Part shown: in pieces, positions 1 to 8,511 of the stretch
Layout of the letters: every line of letters starts with the position of its first letter
Numbering within the stretch: the first letter of the stretch is position 1
Assembly: GCA_023150805.1 (NCBI GenBank)
Contig: JAKLKF010000075.1
Span: 1 to 37,241, forward strand
Direction of reading: 5' to 3'
Length of the DNA stretch: 37,241 nucleotides
Source: Myxococcota bacterium
Lineage (GTDB): Bacteria > Myxococcota_A > UBA796 > UBA2385
Made by a program: the position numbers and the translations under genes
Notes under the pieces: generated by a model
Told to the model about the DNA's origin: nothing
The model's input: the letters and a program-made list of their open reading frames with translations, nothing else
Databases searched by the model: none

Positions 1-2250
1 CTGCGCGACGCGGCGGCCCGCCTGGGCCCCCCCAACGACCTCCTGCTGGCCGTGCGCAGCTCGGCCGTCGACGAGGACCAGGGCGGCGCCAGCTTCGCGG
101 GCCAGTACCTGACCCTGCTGGGGGTGCGACCGGGCCCCGGCCTCGACGACGCCGTCCTGCGCTGCTGGGCCAGCGCCTGGTCCCCCGCCGCGGCCGCCTA
201 CCGCCGCGCCCGCGGCCGCAAGGGCATCGCCGCGGCCCCGATGGCCGTCGTGGTGCAGCGCCTGGTCCAGCCTCGCTGCGCGGGGGTCATGTTCACCGTG
301 AACCCGGCCACCGGGAGCTGGCGGGAGCTGGTCGTCGAGGCGGCCTGGGGGCAGGGCGAGGCGGTCGTCAGCGGGGCCGTCGTGCCCGAGCTGCACGTCG
401 TCCGCCGGCCGCGCCGCACCCCCCGCCCGGTCCAGCGCCTGCTGGCCCGCGTGCGCCTGGAGCCGCTGTCCACCACCCCCGGGCAGCAGGAGCACCTCCT
501 GCGCGTCGATCCCCACGCCGCCCGGCCCGCGCTGGTGGCCGTGCCCCTGCCCGCGGAGCTGCGTGGCCGGCCCTGCCTGGAGCGGGCGGCGCTGCTGGGG
601 CTGGCGCGCCTGGGTCTGCGGGTCGAGGGGCGGCTGGGCACGCCGGCCGACGTCGAGTGGGCCCTGGACGCCGAGGGGACCGGGTGGGTGCTCCAGGCCC
701 GGCCCGTGACCGCCGGGGCCGACGTGCGCCGGTCGGGGCCTGCCCTGTGGACCCGCCGCTTCGTCGGCGAGCGCTGGACGGCGCCGACGACGCCGCTGGG
801 CTGGTCCCTGATGCGGGAGCTGCTGGAGTGGTTCATCGCCTACCCCGAGACCAGCCGCCGCCTGCTGGGCGGCGCCCCTCCCACCCGGCTGCACCGCCTC
901 GCGCCCTACTTCAACGTCACGGTGTTCCGGCACCTGGCCTTCAAGGCGCCCGGCTTCCCGCCGCCGCGCTTCATGGTCGAGCTGCTGCCCCCCGCCGAGG
1001 AGCAGGGCTGGCTGCGCAGGCGGGCCCAGGCCCCCGACCTGCGGGTCTACGCCAGCATCCTCTCGGAGACCTTCCGCGAGCGCCGCTGGCAGCGCTTCCG
1101 CTGGAACCTGTTCCTCAACCCGCGAGCCTGGCGGGCGCTCCTGCCGCAGCTCGAGCGTGGGCTCGCCGAGCTGTCGACCCCCATCGACCGCCGCGCCGAG
1201 GCCCTGGCCCGCACCCAGGCCTGCATGGGCCTGGCCCGGGAGTACGTCAAGGTCCACATCTGCAGCCTGCTCTTCGCCAACATCTGGTTCCAGGCGGCCG
1301 CCGCGGCCCTGGAGGCCGACGGACAGGGCGCCTGGGAGCTCGACCTGCTCTCCCCGCCCGAGGACAGCCTGACCGCCCGGGTGAACCGCGACCTGTGGCG
1401 GCTGGGGCGCGGCGAGCTGTCCCTGGAGGAGCTGCTGGTGGCCCACGGCCACCGGGCCGACGGCTCCTGGGAGCTGTTCACGCCGCGCTGGCGCGAGGAG
1501 CCGGCCCAGGCGCTGGAGCTGGCCCGCGTCGCCGCCCAGGGGCCCGACCCGGCGCTCGCCGCGGCCGCAGGGGCGCAGCGCGCGCGGCAGGCCCTGGCCT
1601 CGCTGGCGGGGCCCACGGCCGCCGTGGTGCGCCTGGCCCGCAGCTACCTCGCCCTGCGGGAGGACCAGCGCTACGTCTTCGACCGCATCACCTGGGCCTG
1701 GAAGCAGGCCTGGCTGTGGCTGGAGGCCGACACCGGGCTGGCCCTGCGCTACCTGGAGCAGGGCGAGGTCCGCTCGCTCCTGGACGGCGAGCTGCCCCGC
1801 GCGCGCGCCGAGGCCCTGATCGCGCGCCGCCGCGCCGAGCGGGAGGAGGAGCTCGCCCGCCGCGCCGCCGGGGACGAGCCGCCCACCTTCCTGGTTGGCG
1901 ACGAGGAGGAGCCCGCGGACCTGGCCCGCGGGCGGGTGCTGTCCGGCACCGGGATCTCGCCGGGGGTCGCCACCGGGCCGGCGCGGATCGTGCGCAGCCT
2001 GGCCGACGCCCACCGCCTGCGCCCCGGCGACATCCTGGTCACGCGCGCGACCGACCCGGCGTGGACCCCGCTCTTCCTCAACGCCCGCGGGGTCGTGCTG
2101 GAGCTGGGCGGGATGCTCTCGCACGGCGCGGTCCTGGCCCGCGAGTACCGCCTGCCGGCGGTGGTCAACGTGGCCGGCGCCACCTCGGTCCTGCAGGACG
2201 GCCAGACCGTGACGGTCGACGGCGGCCGCGGGCGGGTCTGGCTGCGCTGA
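1..2250 (+). CDS. PEP synthase / rifampicin phosphotransferase-like protein (5' end outside window)
   Basis: The frame is open from base 1 and the gene starts upstream of the window; 749 residues are visible. The first part is the PEP/pyruvate-binding ATP-grasp domain: AVRSSAVDEDQGGASFAGQ matches the family motif with the ATP-phosphate-binding Arg, followed by MAVVVQRLVQ, GVMFTVNP and WVLQARPVT. From about residue 240 a middle domain (WTRRF.GERWTAPTTPLGWS) resembles the substrate-binding domain of rifampicin phosphotransferase more than that of classical PpsA. The end is the swivelling phosphohistidine domain, GGMLSHGAVLAREYRLPAVV, with the catalytic His. Family chemistry is ATP-dependent phosphotransfer through phospho-His to pyruvate, an antibiotic or another acceptor; the acceptor here cannot be read from sequence. 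Its stop codon directly abuts the stop of the convergent next gene. The call to the superfamily is secure; the substrate is not. Confidence 0.85.
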   Translation: MRDAAARLGPPNDLLLAVRSSAVDEDQGGASFAGQYLTLLGVRPGPGLDDAVLRCWASAWSPAAAAYRRARGRKGIAAAPMAVVVQRLVQPRCAGVMFTVNPATGSWRELVVEAAWGQGEAVVSGAVVPELHVVRRPRRTPRPVQRLLARVRLEPLSTTPGQQEHLLRVDPHAARPALVAVPLPAELRGRPCLERAALLGLARLGLRVEGRLGTPADVEWALDAEGTGWVLQARPVTAGADVRRSGPALWTRRFVGERWTAPTTPLGWSLMRELLEWFIAYPETSRRLLGGAPPTRLHRLAPYFNVTVFRHLAFKAPGFPPPRFMVELLPPAEEQGWLRRRAQAPDLRVYASILSETFRERRWQRFRWNLFLNPRAWRALLPQLERGLAELSTPIDRRAEALARTQACMGLAREYVKVHICSLLFANIWFQAAAAALEADGQGAWELDLLSPPEDSLTARVNRDLWRLGRGELSLEELLVAHGHRADGSWELFTPRWREEPAQALELARVAAQGPDPALAAAAGAQRARQALASLAGPTAAVVRLARSYLALREDQRYVFDRITWAWKQAWLWLEADTGLALRYLEQGEVRSLLDGELPRARAEALIARRRAEREEELARRAAGDEPPTFLVGDEEEPADLARGRVLSGTGISPGVATGPARIVRSLADAHRLRPGDILVTRATDPAWTPLFLNARGVVLELGGMLSHGAVLAREYRLPAVVNVAGATSVLQDGQTVTVDGGRGRVWLR

Positions 2251-3744
2251 TCAGGGCGCGGGAGGCTGCAGCGCCGCGTAGAGGGCGCGCACGCTGGGAT
2301 CGATCTCCCGCCCCTGCCGCGCCTCCTCGGCCAGGAAGGCCTCGACCTGGGCGCGGGCCAGGTCCAGCCGGCCGACGCGGGCCGCCGCCTGGGCCAGGTC
2401 CAGGCGCTCGCGCTGGGGGTCCATCACGAAGCTGCTGGCGGGCGGCTGCTCCAGCGCCCGGGCCCAGAGATCCAGGCCCTGCGCGACCTGGCCCTCCCCG
2501 AAGAGGATGCGGCCCACCCCCTTCATCGCGAAGCTGTTGTCGGGCTCCGAGGCCAGCTCGTCCAGGAACAGGCTGCGCTCGCTCTGCCAGGCCTGGATGC
2601 GGGGCAGGGTCAGGGGCAGCCAGGCCAGGCACCAGGCCGCGGTGAGCGCCGGTCCGGCCCAGGCCCGACCCAGGCGGGGCAGGGCGCCGGCCAGCAGGGG
2701 CGTGGCCAGGGCCAGGCCCATGTACAGGTAGCGGCTGGACTGCTGGCCGAAGCTCAGCGCCGCCAGCGCGCCGGGGCTGATCATCAGGGCCCAGGTCCCG
2801 ACGGCCGCGGCCACGGACCGCCCGCGCGGGCCGCCGACCCCCAGCCCCAGGAGCCCGACCAGGATCACCGCCAGCCCGAGCAGCGACAGGGGCTCGGCCC
2901 CCGGCTGCACCAGGTGGGTGAAGCCGGCCCGGACCGGCAGGTGCAGGGGCCAGCGCAGGTAGTCGGTCCACAGGCCCAGGTAGTCGCGCCAGCCCGCGGC
3001 GAGCAGGTCACCGGCGCTGGTCTCGAAGTCGCCCACCACGCGGCCGTGCCAGGCCGAGTGCAGTGCGGCGACGGGCGCGAGCACCAGGCCGTGGGCCAGG
3101 GCGGGGCGCCAGCCGCGTAGCAGGAGCAGGACCAGCGGCAGGGCGCCCGCCCACGACAGCGAGGCCTCCTTGGACAGCAGGGCCAGCAGGAACAGGCCCC
3201 CACCCAGCGCCGCCCGGCCCGCCAGGGCCGGCCGCTGCCCCAGGGAGAGCCGCAGCCCCAGCAGCAGGAAGCTGGCGGCCAGCAGGTCGTAGGTGTCCGC
3301 GATCCAGCAGGCGGCGTCCGGCAGCAGGGGGTGCACGGCCCAGGCGGTCGCCAGCAGGGCCGCGGCCCGGGCGCCGGCACCGGCCCGCCGCCCCACCGCG
3401 AAGACCAGCAGGGCGTTGGCGGTGTGCAGCAGCGTGTTGAGCAGGCGGAAGGGAGTGGGCGTCCTGCCGAAGGCCTCGCCCCAGACCTGGTACAGGCTGC
3501 TGGTCAGCGGGCGCCACAGGTAGCCGGGCAGGTCGGCGGCGTGGGCGTGGGTCGGGACCCGCCACTCGCCCAGGATGTCGCCGGGGCGCAGGTGGTCGGG
3601 GATCAGGGGGCGGTCGTCCACCACCCAGTCCGCGCCGAAGCAGGGCGGAAGGTAGAGGGCTGCCGTCACCAGGACAGGCAGGAGCCAGGCCAGGGCGCGC
3701 AGCCGCTCTCCGGGCGCCGCCCCGACGGCGGGCGCGTCGGTCAC
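2251..3744 (-). CDS. Polytopic membrane protein, GT39/TMTC-like with C-terminal TPR-like region
   Basis: A 497-residue protein with about ten hydrophobic segments (first at about residues 15-35) and a soluble C-terminal tail from about residue 390. The first periplasmic loop holds ADWVVDDRPLI followed by WRPLTSSLYQ and LLNTLLHTANALLVF, the pattern of GT-C mannosyltransferase/TMTC-type proteins, whose acidic pair in loop 1 is catalytic. The tail (ASEPDNSFAMKGVGRILFGE onward) reads as two or three TPR-like helix pairs. I chose the GTG start at 3744-3742 because it overlaps the upstream kinase stop as GTGA, a typical translational-coupling overlap; longer frames would run into the kinase gene. 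Last gene of a three-gene operon. Likely a lipid-linked sugar transferase or a related membrane protein of unknown substrate. Confidence 0.75.
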   Translation of the reverse strand: MTDAPAVGAAPGERLRALAWLLPVLVTAALYLPPCFGADWVVDDRPLIPDHLRPGDILGEWRVPTHAHAADLPGYLWRPLTSSLYQVWGEAFGRTPTPFRLLNTLLHTANALLVFAVGRRAGAGARAAALLATAWAVHPLLPDAACWIADTYDLLAASFLLLGLRLSLGQRPALAGRAALGGGLFLLALLSKEASLSWAGALPLVLLLLRGWRPALAHGLVLAPVAALHSAWHGRVVGDFETSAGDLLAAGWRDYLGLWTDYLRWPLHLPVRAGFTHLVQPGAEPLSLLGLAVILVGLLGLGVGGPRGRSVAAAVGTWALMISPGALAALSFGQQSSRYLYMGLALATPLLAGALPRLGRAWAGPALTAAWCLAWLPLTLPRIQAWQSERSLFLDELASEPDNSFAMKGVGRILFGEGQVAQGLDLWARALEQPPASSFVMDPQRERLDLAQAAARVGRLDLARAQVEAFLAEEARQGREIDPSVRALYAALQPPAP

Positions 3745-4391
3745 CGGACGAAGGCCTCGATGCTGCGCTGGAACTCGATGCGGTCCACGAGATCGGTCAG
3801 GTAGTCCTGGCGGTCGCTCGGCCAGACCAGCACCGGCGACTGGGTCCAGCCGCCGATCCACTCCTCGTACAGGTCGTTGAGCCGCCGCAGGTAGGCCACC
3901 GGGATCTCCTGCTCGCTCTGCCGGCCGCGCTGCTGGATCCGCCGCCGGATCGCCCGCACCGAGCAGCGCAGGTAGATCATCAGGTCCGGCGGCTGCAGCG
4001 CCTGCTGCATCGTCCGGTACAGCTCCATGTAGGTCCGGTAGTCGCGCTCGCTGATCTTCTTCGTCCGGTACAGGTTGGTGCAGAAGATCTCGGCGTCCTC
4101 GTAGATGGAGCGGTCCTGGATGATGGTGCCGGTCCGCGTCTGCAGGCCCATGTGCAGGCGGAACTTGTGGGTCAGGAAGTAGAGCTGGCTGTGGAAGCCC
4201 CAGGCCTTCATGTCCCGGTAGAAGTCGTCCAGGTACGGGTTGTCCATGAACGGCTCGTAGACCGGCTGGAAGCCGTAGGTCTTGTGCAGGAACTCGACCA
4301 TCGAGGTCTTGCCGACGCCCATGTTCCCCGCGATCGCGATGAACTTGTGCGGCGAGGCGGGCGTGGCCGCGTCGCGCGGGGCGAGCGTCAC
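3741..4391 (-). CDS. Deoxynucleoside kinase family protein
   Basis: A 216-residue cytoplasmic P-loop kinase of the deoxyadenosine/deoxyguanosine kinase family, which phosphorylates deoxynucleosides for salvage into dNTPs. Visible motifs: P-loop GNMGVGKT at residues 22-29, the substrate-side glutamate in PVYEPF, the DRSIYEDAEIF motif carrying the catalytic E/D-R-S block, and the LID-type arginine cluster RAIRRRIQQRGR. Length is typical for the family. The start is GTG at 4391, one base after the stop of the ceramidase-like gene (TGA G GTG), and the 3' end overlaps the next gene by 4 bases, so all three are surely co-transcribed. The partnership of a nucleoside kinase with a ceramidase-like lipoprotein and a membrane glycosyltransferase-like protein has no obvious pathway logic. 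Confidence 0.88.
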   Translation of the reverse strand: MTLAPRDAATPASPHKFIAIAGNMGVGKTSMVEFLHKTYGFQPVYEPFMDNPYLDDFYRDMKAWGFHSQLYFLTHKFRLHMGLQTRTGTIIQDRSIYEDAEIFCTNLYRTKKISERDYRTYMELYRTMQQALQPPDLMIYLRCSVRAIRRRIQQRGRQSEQEIPVAYLRRLNDLYEEWIGGWTQSPVLVWPSDRQDYLTDLVDRIEFQRSIEAFVR

Positions 4392-4392
4392 C

Positions 4393-6927
4393 TCAGCCTC
4401 CCACGGCCGCGCGGCCGGCGTTCCCGAAGGCGTCGGTGACGAGCACCTCGACGGCGTCGGCGGGGACCTCGGCCCCCGACAGGTCGAACAGGCTCCCGCC
4501 GCCCGAGGTCGTGGCGGTCAGGCCGCTGTCCACCTCGCTGCCGTCGGAGAGCACCCAGGCCAGGGTCGGCTCGACCAGCGGGTTGCCGCCACGGCTGCTG
4601 CCGGCCAGGTCCACCAGGCGCCAGCCCCAGGCCGGGGCCTCGATCCACGCCGTGACCGTGCCCTCGCCCAGGCTCAGCCCGACCTCGGCCGGCACCACCT
4701 CGAAGGCCTCGGTCACCAGCTCGTAGGGCTCGCTCTGCCAGGGCCAGGTGGTCGAGCCCCCCGTGTACCGCTCGCCCTGGATGCGCAGGCGGTAGCTGCC
4801 CACGGGCAGCCCCGCGCGGTCGCCGCCCCAGCTCACCGCCTGCCAGGCGGCCCACCAGGTGTGGGTCTGCTCGGCGTCCGCCGGGTAGAGCGGGTCGGGG
4901 TGCCAGGTCAGCAGGATGTCGGTCCGGTCGCTGCTGACCTCTCGCCCGCTGCGGGTGGTCACCGGCGCCCAGGCGCCGCCCTCCTCCCGCTCCAGCACCA
5001 CGGTGGGCGCGTCCACCATGGGATCGCCGCCGTTCCAGACCACCTGCACCACGTCCTGCACCCGGCGGACCTGGGCCGGCGGCGCCACGACCGGCTCCAG
5101 CCCCCGCTCCCGCAGCGGCGTGTACAGCTCCGCGGGCGCGCTGCTGGCCCAGGTGCCCGCGTCCGGCGTCGTGTCCGGCGGCACCGTGCCCAGCGGGAAG
5201 TCCAGGTAGGAGTAGTCGGTGGTCGGGTAGAGCCCCAGGGGGTCGGCGGGCTCGAGCAGCGGGTCGGACAGCCGCTCGTCGGCGAGCTGGAGCAGGCCCT
5301 CCAGCACGTGCTCGGCGCCCAGGGGCCCCCAGAAGGTGATGTTCGGCTCGTAGCCGCCGAGCAGCCAGTCCTCGGGCAACAGCAGGTAGCCCTCGTGGTC
5401 CTGGGCGTAGCCCACGGGCAGGGCGTGCTCGTAGCCCAGCTCGTCCTGGGCGCGGCGGCGGAACTGCTCGGCGTACAGGGCCGTCGTCTCGCCCGGCAGG
5501 AAGCCCAGCAGCGCCGTGTCGACGATCTCCTGGCCGTCGGCGGTGCGCATGGCGACCCCGTCCAGCCGCACCCCGGTCGTCTGGGCCCGCGTCATGTGCG
5601 GCAGGGGCAGGATGATCTCCTCGACGTCCAGGCCGAACAGGCCGAAGATCAGGCCGCTGATCAGCTCGACGTCCATGCAGCCGTCGTAGGGGAAGACCTC
5701 CGAGCCGATGGTGCCCGAGGAGAGCAGCGGGTCGTCGTAGCCGCAGAAGACGCCGCCGTAGGGGGCGTTGAACTCGTCGATGGGGCTGATGATGTGGCCC
5801 TCGTCGTCGTAGACCACGTCGTCGGGGTGGTAGTCCTCGTCCTCGGAGAGGGGGCTGTAGACCAGCTCGCCCCAGGGGCGGGTGACCGAGATCTGGTCGC
5901 GGTCCATCGAGATCCCGCGGCTGGCGGACTCGAGCACGATGGGCGCCGTCGAGGTGGGGGTCGCCGCCCACAGGTCGTAGACCGCCTGGGCGCCGTACTC
6001 GCCGATGGTCTCCAGGCGGGCCATGTCCTCGTCGGTGCCGGCCGGCGAGGCGTCGCCGCCGCCGCCCTGCATGTGCCCGATCACCAGCGGCTGGTCGAAC
6101 AGCTCCTCGACGCCCCGCTCGATGCCGCCGGCGCTGTCGGTGGACTGCAGCGGGCTGTCCTCGGACAGCGTCGTGCCGTGCATGCCGAAGGTGAAGAAGA
6201 AGCCCAGCGGGTCGCCGGCCGCCGTGTCCACCCGCAGCAGCCACAGGTTGGGGTCCTTGTAGGCGCCGTCGGGGATGTCGTCGAAGAAGCCGAGCGTGTC
6301 GTTCTCGCCGCGCCGGTCGCGGTAGACCTGGTCCAGCGGGTCCCAGTCGCGGGCCAGGCCGATGCCGATGGCGGCCGCCTGCCGGCTCTCCCAGGCCTGG
6401 ACGGCCAGGGCCTCGATGCCGCCGACCAGGCGCTGGAAGATCTCCTCGTCGTAGCGGTCGCCGCCCAGGTAGAAGCCCTCCTGGGGCGTGAAGTTCGCGA
6501 CGGCGTGGTGGCTGTGGCTGGTGGCCAGCACCACCTTGCCCTCCATGTCCTGGCCGGTCGCCTGGGTCAGCCGCGCCTCCAGCGCGTCCACCAGCGCGTC
6601 CGAGCTGTAGATCGCGTCGAAGCGCGCCAGCAGCAGGGCCTGGTCGCCCGCCTCCAGCCACAGCACCTGGGCGCGGGCGGGGGTGTGCACGCCGACGCTG
6701 GGCACGAAGCCGACGGTGTAGGGCGTCTTGCGGTTGTCGACCTTGGAGCTGCCGCCCAGGTAGTTGCAGCGCGAGGAGAAGCCGCCCAGCGGCGCGCCGA
6801 CCGGCAGGTCCAGCACGCCCTCGGCCATGCCGGCGACGGGGGCGCCGCCGGTGATGGTCAGGGGCGTGCGCGCCACCGGGTCGGGGGCCTTGTCGCAGGC
6901 GGCGAGCAGGAGCAGGGTCGGGATCAT
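4393..6927 (-). CDS. Neutral/alkaline ceramidase-like lipoprotein
   Basis: An 844-residue lipoprotein (lipobox LLAAC, Cys11) resembling neutral/alkaline non-lysosomal ceramidases, zinc amidases that cleave ceramide to sphingosine and fatty acid. Key family blocks are present but diverged: ATSHSHHAVAN with H138/H140 where the family has a THTHSG zinc motif; FTFGMHGTTL with H250 as the second zinc histidine region; GGGGDASPAG with S294 where the family has the nucleophile Ser in GDVSPN. The C-terminal part (from about residue 640) looks like the immunoglobulin-like C-terminal domain of ceramidases, ending in bacterial Ig-like beta segments. Start ATG at 6927 has GAGG five bases upstream. First gene of the operon with the kinase and the membrane protein. 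Because the catalytic blocks are atypical, the substrate may be another N-acyl lipid rather than ceramide. Confidence 0.75.
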   Translation of the reverse strand: MIPTLLLLAACDKAPDPVARTPLTITGGAPVAGMAEGVLDLPVGAPLGGFSSRCNYLGGSSKVDNRKTPYTVGFVPSVGVHTPARAQVLWLEAGDQALLLARFDAIYSSDALVDALEARLTQATGQDMEGKVVLATSHSHHAVANFTPQEGFYLGGDRYDEEIFQRLVGGIEALAVQAWESRQAAAIGIGLARDWDPLDQVYRDRRGENDTLGFFDDIPDGAYKDPNLWLLRVDTAAGDPLGFFFTFGMHGTTLSEDSPLQSTDSAGGIERGVEELFDQPLVIGHMQGGGGDASPAGTDEDMARLETIGEYGAQAVYDLWAATPTSTAPIVLESASRGISMDRDQISVTRPWGELVYSPLSEDEDYHPDDVVYDDEGHIISPIDEFNAPYGGVFCGYDDPLLSSGTIGSEVFPYDGCMDVELISGLIFGLFGLDVEEIILPLPHMTRAQTTGVRLDGVAMRTADGQEIVDTALLGFLPGETTALYAEQFRRRAQDELGYEHALPVGYAQDHEGYLLLPEDWLLGGYEPNITFWGPLGAEHVLEGLLQLADERLSDPLLEPADPLGLYPTTDYSYLDFPLGTVPPDTTPDAGTWASSAPAELYTPLRERGLEPVVAPPAQVRRVQDVVQVVWNGGDPMVDAPTVVLEREEGGAWAPVTTRSGREVSSDRTDILLTWHPDPLYPADAEQTHTWWAAWQAVSWGGDRAGLPVGSYRLRIQGERYTGGSTTWPWQSEPYELVTEAFEVVPAEVGLSLGEGTVTAWIEAPAWGWRLVDLAGSSRGGNPLVEPTLAWVLSDGSEVDSGLTATTSGGGSLFDLSGAEVPADAVEVLVTDAFGNAGRAAVGG

Positions 6928-7006
6928 GGCGGCCTCGGTGCAGGACCGGCGGGAGGGGAGGGGGACGGCGCCGTCCCCCGAGAGGCAGGCGGCAGGGTAG
7001 CCGCAG

Positions 7007-8446
7007 TCAGCCGGACCGGTAGTCCTCGGCGTCCAGGCCGTACTGCTTCATCTTCGTGTACAGCGTGCGGCGCGTGATCCCCGCGGCGTCGGCCGTGCGG
7101 CCCAGGTGGCCCTGGTTGCGCTGCAGCACGCGCTGCAGGTAGGTGCGCTCGACCTGGGCCACGGCGCGGTCGGTGGCCAGCTTCATCGAGACGTTGTCGT
7201 CGACCGGCAGCATCGTCGGGCCGTCGGGCACCTGGGCGCCCAGCATGTCGGCGGGCAGCATCTCGGTGGTCACCTCGCCGCCGGCGCCGACGATGACCCA
7301 GCGCTCGCACAGCGACCGAAGCTGGCGCACGTTCCCCGGCCAGCGGTAGCGCAGGATGGCCTGCATCGCCTCGGAGGAGAGGGTCGGCGCCTGCAGGCCG
7401 TACTCCTGCGCCGCGTCCTCCAGGAAGTGCCGCGTGAGCAGCGGCAGGTCCTCCAGCCGCTCGCGCAGCGGGGGCAGCAGCACCGGGAAGACGTTGAGCC
7501 GGTAGAACAGGTCCTGCCGGAAGCGCTTGTCGGCGACCGCGCTCTCCAGGTCGACGTTGGTCGCGGCGATGATGCGCACGTCGACCTGGACCGACTCGTG
7601 CCCGCCCACCCGCCGGAAGCGCATCTCCTCCAGCACCCGCAGCAGGTTGACCTGGACGTTGAGCGAGGTCTCGCCCAGCTCGTCCAGGAACAGCGTGCCG
7701 CCGTCGGCCATCTCGAAGACGCCCTGCCGCCGGCCGCTGGCGCCGGTGAAGCTGCCCTTCTCGTGGCCGAACAGCTCGCTCTCCAGCAGCGACTCGGTGA
7801 AGGCGCCGCAGTTGACGCTGATGAAGGGCTTGGTGCTGCGGCGGCTGCGCTCGTGGATGGCGCGGCTGACCAGCTCCTTGCCCGTGCCGGTCTCGCCGCG
7901 GATCAGCACGGTGGCGTCCGTGGTCGCCACCGCCCGGATCTGGTCGAAGACCCGCAGCATCCGCGGGCTCTGCGTCAGCATGTGGCTGAAGCCGTGGCGA
8001 TCGCGCACCTGCTCGCGCACCCGGGCCAGCTCGCGGCTGCCCTGCGCGTCGGCCAGCGCGGCGGCCACGGCCTGGACCAGGCGGGCGCGGGCCGCGGGTG
8101 CGGCCAGCACGTCCAGGGCGCCGCGGCGCACCGCCTGCACCCCCAGGTCCATGTCGGCCCGCTCCAGCATGGCCAGCACGGGCACGCCGGGCGCCCGCTC
8201 CCGCAGCAGCTCCAGCAGGCGCACGCCCGGCAGGTCGGGCAGGTCCAGGCTGGCCAGCACCAGGTCGGGCACGATGTCGGGCAGCAGCGACAGCGCCTCG
8301 CGCGCCGAGTGCGCGACCAGCACCTGCCGCCCCTCCTGCTTCAGCGCGCCCTTGGTCCGCGCCGCCGACAGCTCGGTCGGGTCGATCACCAGGACCGTCT
8401 GCCGCGCGGGCGCCAGCTCGCTCTTGCTGTCCACGACCCGTGCCAT
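7007..8446 (-). CDS. Sigma-54-dependent NtrC-family activator with degenerate receiver domain
   Basis: 479 residues in three domains. Residues 16-132 form a receiver-like fold, but the phospho-acceptor Asp is Ser66 (DLVLASLDLP), the conserved Thr/Ser is Leu94, the conserved Lys is Ala116 (LAAP), and only one Asp (D22) of the acidic pair remains. Residues about 155-390 are the AAA+ sigma-54 interaction domain: Walker A GETGTGKE 184-191, the sigma-54-contacting loop GSFTGA 231-236 (a common GAFTGA variant), Walker B GGTLFLDE. The C-terminus (about 420-475) is a Fis-type helix-turn-helix, TADAAGITRRTLYTKMKQYG. It should activate sigma-54 promoters, but is unlikely to be switched by aspartate phosphorylation. 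No histidine kinase is adjacent. Divergent from the membrane-protein gene at 8512. Confidence 0.92.
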   Translation of the reverse strand: MARVVDSKSELAPARQTVLVIDPTELSAARTKGALKQEGRQVLVAHSAREALSLLPDIVPDLVLASLDLPDLPGVRLLELLRERAPGVPVLAMLERADMDLGVQAVRRGALDVLAAPAARARLVQAVAAALADAQGSRELARVREQVRDRHGFSHMLTQSPRMLRVFDQIRAVATTDATVLIRGETGTGKELVSRAIHERSRRSTKPFISVNCGAFTESLLESELFGHEKGSFTGASGRRQGVFEMADGGTLFLDELGETSLNVQVNLLRVLEEMRFRRVGGHESVQVDVRIIAATNVDLESAVADKRFRQDLFYRLNVFPVLLPPLRERLEDLPLLTRHFLEDAAQEYGLQAPTLSSEAMQAILRYRWPGNVRQLRSLCERWVIVGAGGEVTTEMLPADMLGAQVPDGPTMLPVDDNVSMKLATDRAVAQVERTYLQRVLQRNQGHLGRTADAAGITRRTLYTKMKQYGLDAEDYRSG

Positions 8447-8511
8447 GGCGTAGGTTCCAGCCCCTCGGGTGCCCCGCGTCAGCCCGCGCCCCGAGCAGGC
8501 CAGGAGAGCCC

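Noticed and set aside
2245..2256. TGATCA where two convergent stop codons abut
   Set aside because: Noted as an extreme of compact packing, but no hairpin or regulatory meaning can be supported.
4282..7077. Very long forward open frame opposite the ceramidase-like gene
   Set aside because: Its translation is a Gly/Ala/Val/Arg/Gln-rich shadow without domains; the opposite strand encodes a coherent lipoprotein with family motifs. In DNA this GC-rich, stop codons are rare on the opposite strand.
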